Assembly (NCBI GenBank): GCA_001805465.1
Contig: MHGH01000015.1
Coordinates: 97,768 to 123,804, forward strand
Source: Omnitrophica WOR_2 bacterium RBG_13_41_10
GTDB taxonomy: Bacteria > Omnitrophota > Gorgyraeia > Gygaellales > Profunditerraquicolaceae
Length of the DNA stretch: 26,037 nucleotides
Direction of reading: 5' to 3'
Each line of letters begins with the position of its first letter. Position 1 is the first letter of the stretch. The translations under genes were made by a program, and so were the position numbers. Under the pieces are notes generated by a model that saw only the letters and a program-made list of their open reading frames with translations, did not search any database and was not told where the DNA came from. Positions 24,286-26,037 of the stretch are shown here, in pieces.

Positions 24286-24717
24286 ATGCTTATTATCCCG
24301 GTATTAATTATTCTTTTCCTAGACCAACTGACCAAGTCCATCGTTATCAAAAACCTCAGCCCCAATCAATCGATACCGATTATTAAGGGCCTGTTGTATG
24401 TAACATTCGTCCGTAATCGCGGGGCTGCATTCGGTATACTAAAGAATCAACTCCCTTTATTTATATTTACTGCGTTATTCGCCGTGGTTTTAATATTCCT
24501 AGTAATAAGCAAAAAAAGGCAAAGGCCTTTAATCCTTAATATTTCATTAGGTTTGATATTGGCCGGAGCAATAGGAAATCTTATTGACCGGATATTTTTA
24601 GGTTACGTAGTTGATTTTATAGATTTTCGCATCTGGCCGGTATTTAATGTAGCGGATAGCGCTATTACCATAGGTGCGGTATTGTTGGGTTGGTCGATAT
24701 TAAAACATGCATCCTGA
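24286..24717 (+). CDS. lspA: Lipoprotein signal peptidase (signal peptidase II)
   Basis: A 143-residue membrane aspartic protease that cleaves signal peptides of lipid-modified prolipoproteins. Four membrane segments are visible. Catalytic aspartates are D101 in GNLIDRI and D124 in FNVADS, with the flanking VRNRGAAFG motif also present. A TTG one codon earlier is possible, but the ATG at 24286 is the simpler start. There is no strong ribosome binding site. Its substrates are produced by Lgt, whose gene follows with an 11-base overlap. Confidence 0.94.
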   Translation: MLIIPVLIILFLDQLTKSIVIKNLSPNQSIPIIKGLLYVTFVRNRGAAFGILKNQLPLFIFTALFAVVLIFLVISKKRQRPLILNISLGLILAGAIGNLIDRIFLGYVVDFIDFRIWPVFNVADSAITIGAVLLGWSILKHAS

Positions 24718-25438
24718 ACTCTGTAAAATAGGTCCTTTTACCATTTATTCATTTGGTTTATTTTTAATGCTGGCTTTTTTAGTGGCAGCCGGCTTAGTCA
24801 GGCGTCAAGCTAAAAAAGAGAACATTAACCCCGATTTTATTTTTAATTTATCATTCCTCACTTTTCTTGTAGCAATTGCCGGCGCAAGGTTTTTATATGT
24901 CCTTTCAAACCTAAGATATTATGCGGATAACCCTATCGAGATAATTATGTTACAGCACGGAGGGCTGTCTTGGTTTGGCGGCTTGATTTTTGGGGTAGCA
25001 TTCGCTGCAATATATTTAAAAAAGAAAAAATTACCCGCATATAAAGTATTGGATTTAGTAGTTCCTTTCTTGGCCTTGGCTCAGGCTATTGGCAGGATAG
25101 GTTGTTTCTTAAATGGCTGTTGTTATGGCAGGGCTTCCGAGTTCGGAGTTTATTTTCCAGTACACAAAGCCATACTTATTCCCACCCAAATATACTCCTC
25201 GCTGGCATTAATAGTGATATTTGTGGTCCTACGCATTATTCAAAAAAGGCCCCATAAAGCCGGCGAAGTTTTTTTTACGTATATAGTGCTTTACTGTACC
25301 AAAAGATTTTTTATGGAATTTTTGCGGGCTGATACCGCAAAGTTATTTTTTGATCTTAGCCTCTTTCAAATATTCAGCGTAATAATATTTAGCCTTTCGT
25401 TTATTAAATTAATTTTGATAAAAAAAGCCAAAAATTAA
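24707..25438 (+). CDS. lgt: Prolipoprotein diacylglyceryl transferase Lgt
   Basis: A 243-residue polytopic membrane enzyme that transfers diacylglycerol from phosphatidylglycerol to the lipobox cysteine, the step before LspA. About seven membrane segments are present. Key motifs are HGGLSWFGG from H84 and the Lgt signature GRIGCFLNGCCYGR (129-142), which contains the essential arginine R130 and N136. The GCC version of this signature differs from the E. coli form. Overlap with lspA suggests coupled translation. Confidence 0.93.
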   Translation: MHPELCKIGPFTIYSFGLFLMLAFLVAAGLVRRQAKKENINPDFIFNLSFLTFLVAIAGARFLYVLSNLRYYADNPIEIIMLQHGGLSWFGGLIFGVAFAAIYLKKKKLPAYKVLDLVVPFLALAQAIGRIGCFLNGCCYGRASEFGVYFPVHKAILIPTQIYSSLALIVIFVVLRIIQKRPHKAGEVFFTYIVLYCTKRFFMEFLRADTAKLFFDLSLFQIFSVIIFSLSFIKLILIKKAKN

Positions 25439-25439
25439 T

Positions 25440-26037
25440 ATGCAAGATTTTTCTTTACGAGTACCTCTAGCAGATACCGGTAGGCGCCTGGATTTATTCC
25501 TTTATGAGTTTACTTCCCGTAAAAAACTAGGGATTTCCCGCACCTATATCCAAAAGTTAGTTAATACAGGAAAAATAAGCATTAATGGCGTAGTGTCTTT
25601 AAGGCCGCACCATAAAGTTAAAACAGGGGATGCCATAAATATAGTTATCGAAGATAAAAAGAATAATGCGCTCGATCCTGAAGATATGCCCTTGGATATT
25701 ATTTATGAAGATAAGGATTTGGCGATAATCAATAAACCCGCCGGTTTAGTAGTGCATCCTGCGCCCGGTAACTACCAGCACACCTTAGTAAATGCGCTAC
25801 TCTTTCGTTTTTCTAGCCTTTCAGATATAAATCCTTCTCGTCCGGGAATTGTGCACAGATTAGATAAAGATACATCAGGGCTATTAGTCATAGCTAAGAA
25901 TAATTTTAGCCATTTAAACCTTGCTAAGCAGTTTACCAAACATACCATTCAACGTAAATATATCGCCTTAGTAAAAGGAGAGGTGTCTTTTGATGAGGAT
26001 GTCATTGAACTGCCCATAGCAAGGCATGCCCATAGAA
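25440..26037 (+). CDS. RluD-family 23S rRNA pseudouridine synthase, 3' end outside window
   Basis: The first 199 codons of an RluA/RluD-type pseudouridine synthase are present and open to the window end. An S4 RNA-binding domain spans roughly residues 15-75 (RLDLFLYE, ISRTYIQKLVNTGKISING). It is followed by the catalytic domain with INKPAGLVVHPAPG (97-110) and HRLDKDTSGLLV (139-150), where D142 is the catalytic aspartate. The S4 domain and HPAPGN favour RluD. The ATG lies one base after the lgt stop, so it belongs to the same transcript. Confidence 0.92.
   Translation, partial: MQDFSLRVPLADTGRRLDLFLYEFTSRKKLGISRTYIQKLVNTGKISINGVVSLRPHHKVKTGDAINIVIEDKKNNALDPEDMPLDIIYEDKDLAIINKPAGLVVHPAPGNYQHTLVNALLFRFSSLSDINPSRPGIVHRLDKDTSGLLVIAKNNFSHLNLAKQFTKHTIQRKYIALVKGEVSFDEDVIELPIARHAHR

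Overview
The window is a compact bacterial chromosome segment (AT-rich, about 40% GC by eye). It carries an almost complete division and cell wall (dcw) cluster followed by a housekeeping operon. It encodes DAP-type peptidoglycan (MurE has a DNPR motif), the lipoprotein enzymes LspA and Lgt, and a membrane HD-GYP protein, so it comes from a diderm-like or at least peptidoglycan-building bacterium. Gene order, protein character and the heptanucleotide repeat arrays remind me of uncultured Candidatus Omnitrophota (OP3) or a related deep lineage. That placement is an inference I would hold at about 50%.

Region 1 (1-17033, + strand) starts with a near-consensus sigma70-type promoter (138-166). 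Directly downstream are three copies of AAAGTGG at exact 10-bp spacing (176-202), the layout expected for MraZ autoregulation. The genes follow as mraZ, rsmH, ftsL-like, ftsI, murE, murF, mraY, murD, ftsW, murG, a secreted HExxH metallopeptidase, murC, murB, ddl, ftsQ and ftsA. Most neighbours overlap or abut, so translation is probably coupled. Together they make UDP-MurNAc-pentapeptide and lipid II, polymerise and cross-link septal peptidoglycan, and supply FtsL, FtsQ and FtsA of the divisome. Two things are unusual: the peptidase gene wedged between murG and murC, and the absence of ftsZ after ftsA. FtsA itself has altered nucleotide-binding motifs.

Region 2 (17049-18598) is a minus-strand gene for a membrane HAMP-GAF-HD-GYP protein. 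It converges on ftsA and sits where ftsZ is normally found. Between it and the next operon are two divergent promoters, each with a 17-nt spacer.

Region 3 (18549-26037, + strand) is an operon of yggS, proC, mtnP, ileS, a TraR/DksA-type zinc-finger gene, lspA, lgt and an rluD-type pseudouridine synthase cut off by the window end. Four tandem arrays of 7-bp units cluster between 18.79 and 21.78 kb: two inside yggS, one between proC and mtnP, and one inside ileS. The three coding arrays have 4, 4 and 7 units, which is what expansion from one unit in frame-preserving steps of three would give. The leader of proC can fold into two mutually exclusive hairpins, suggesting an attenuator or a control on ribosome access.
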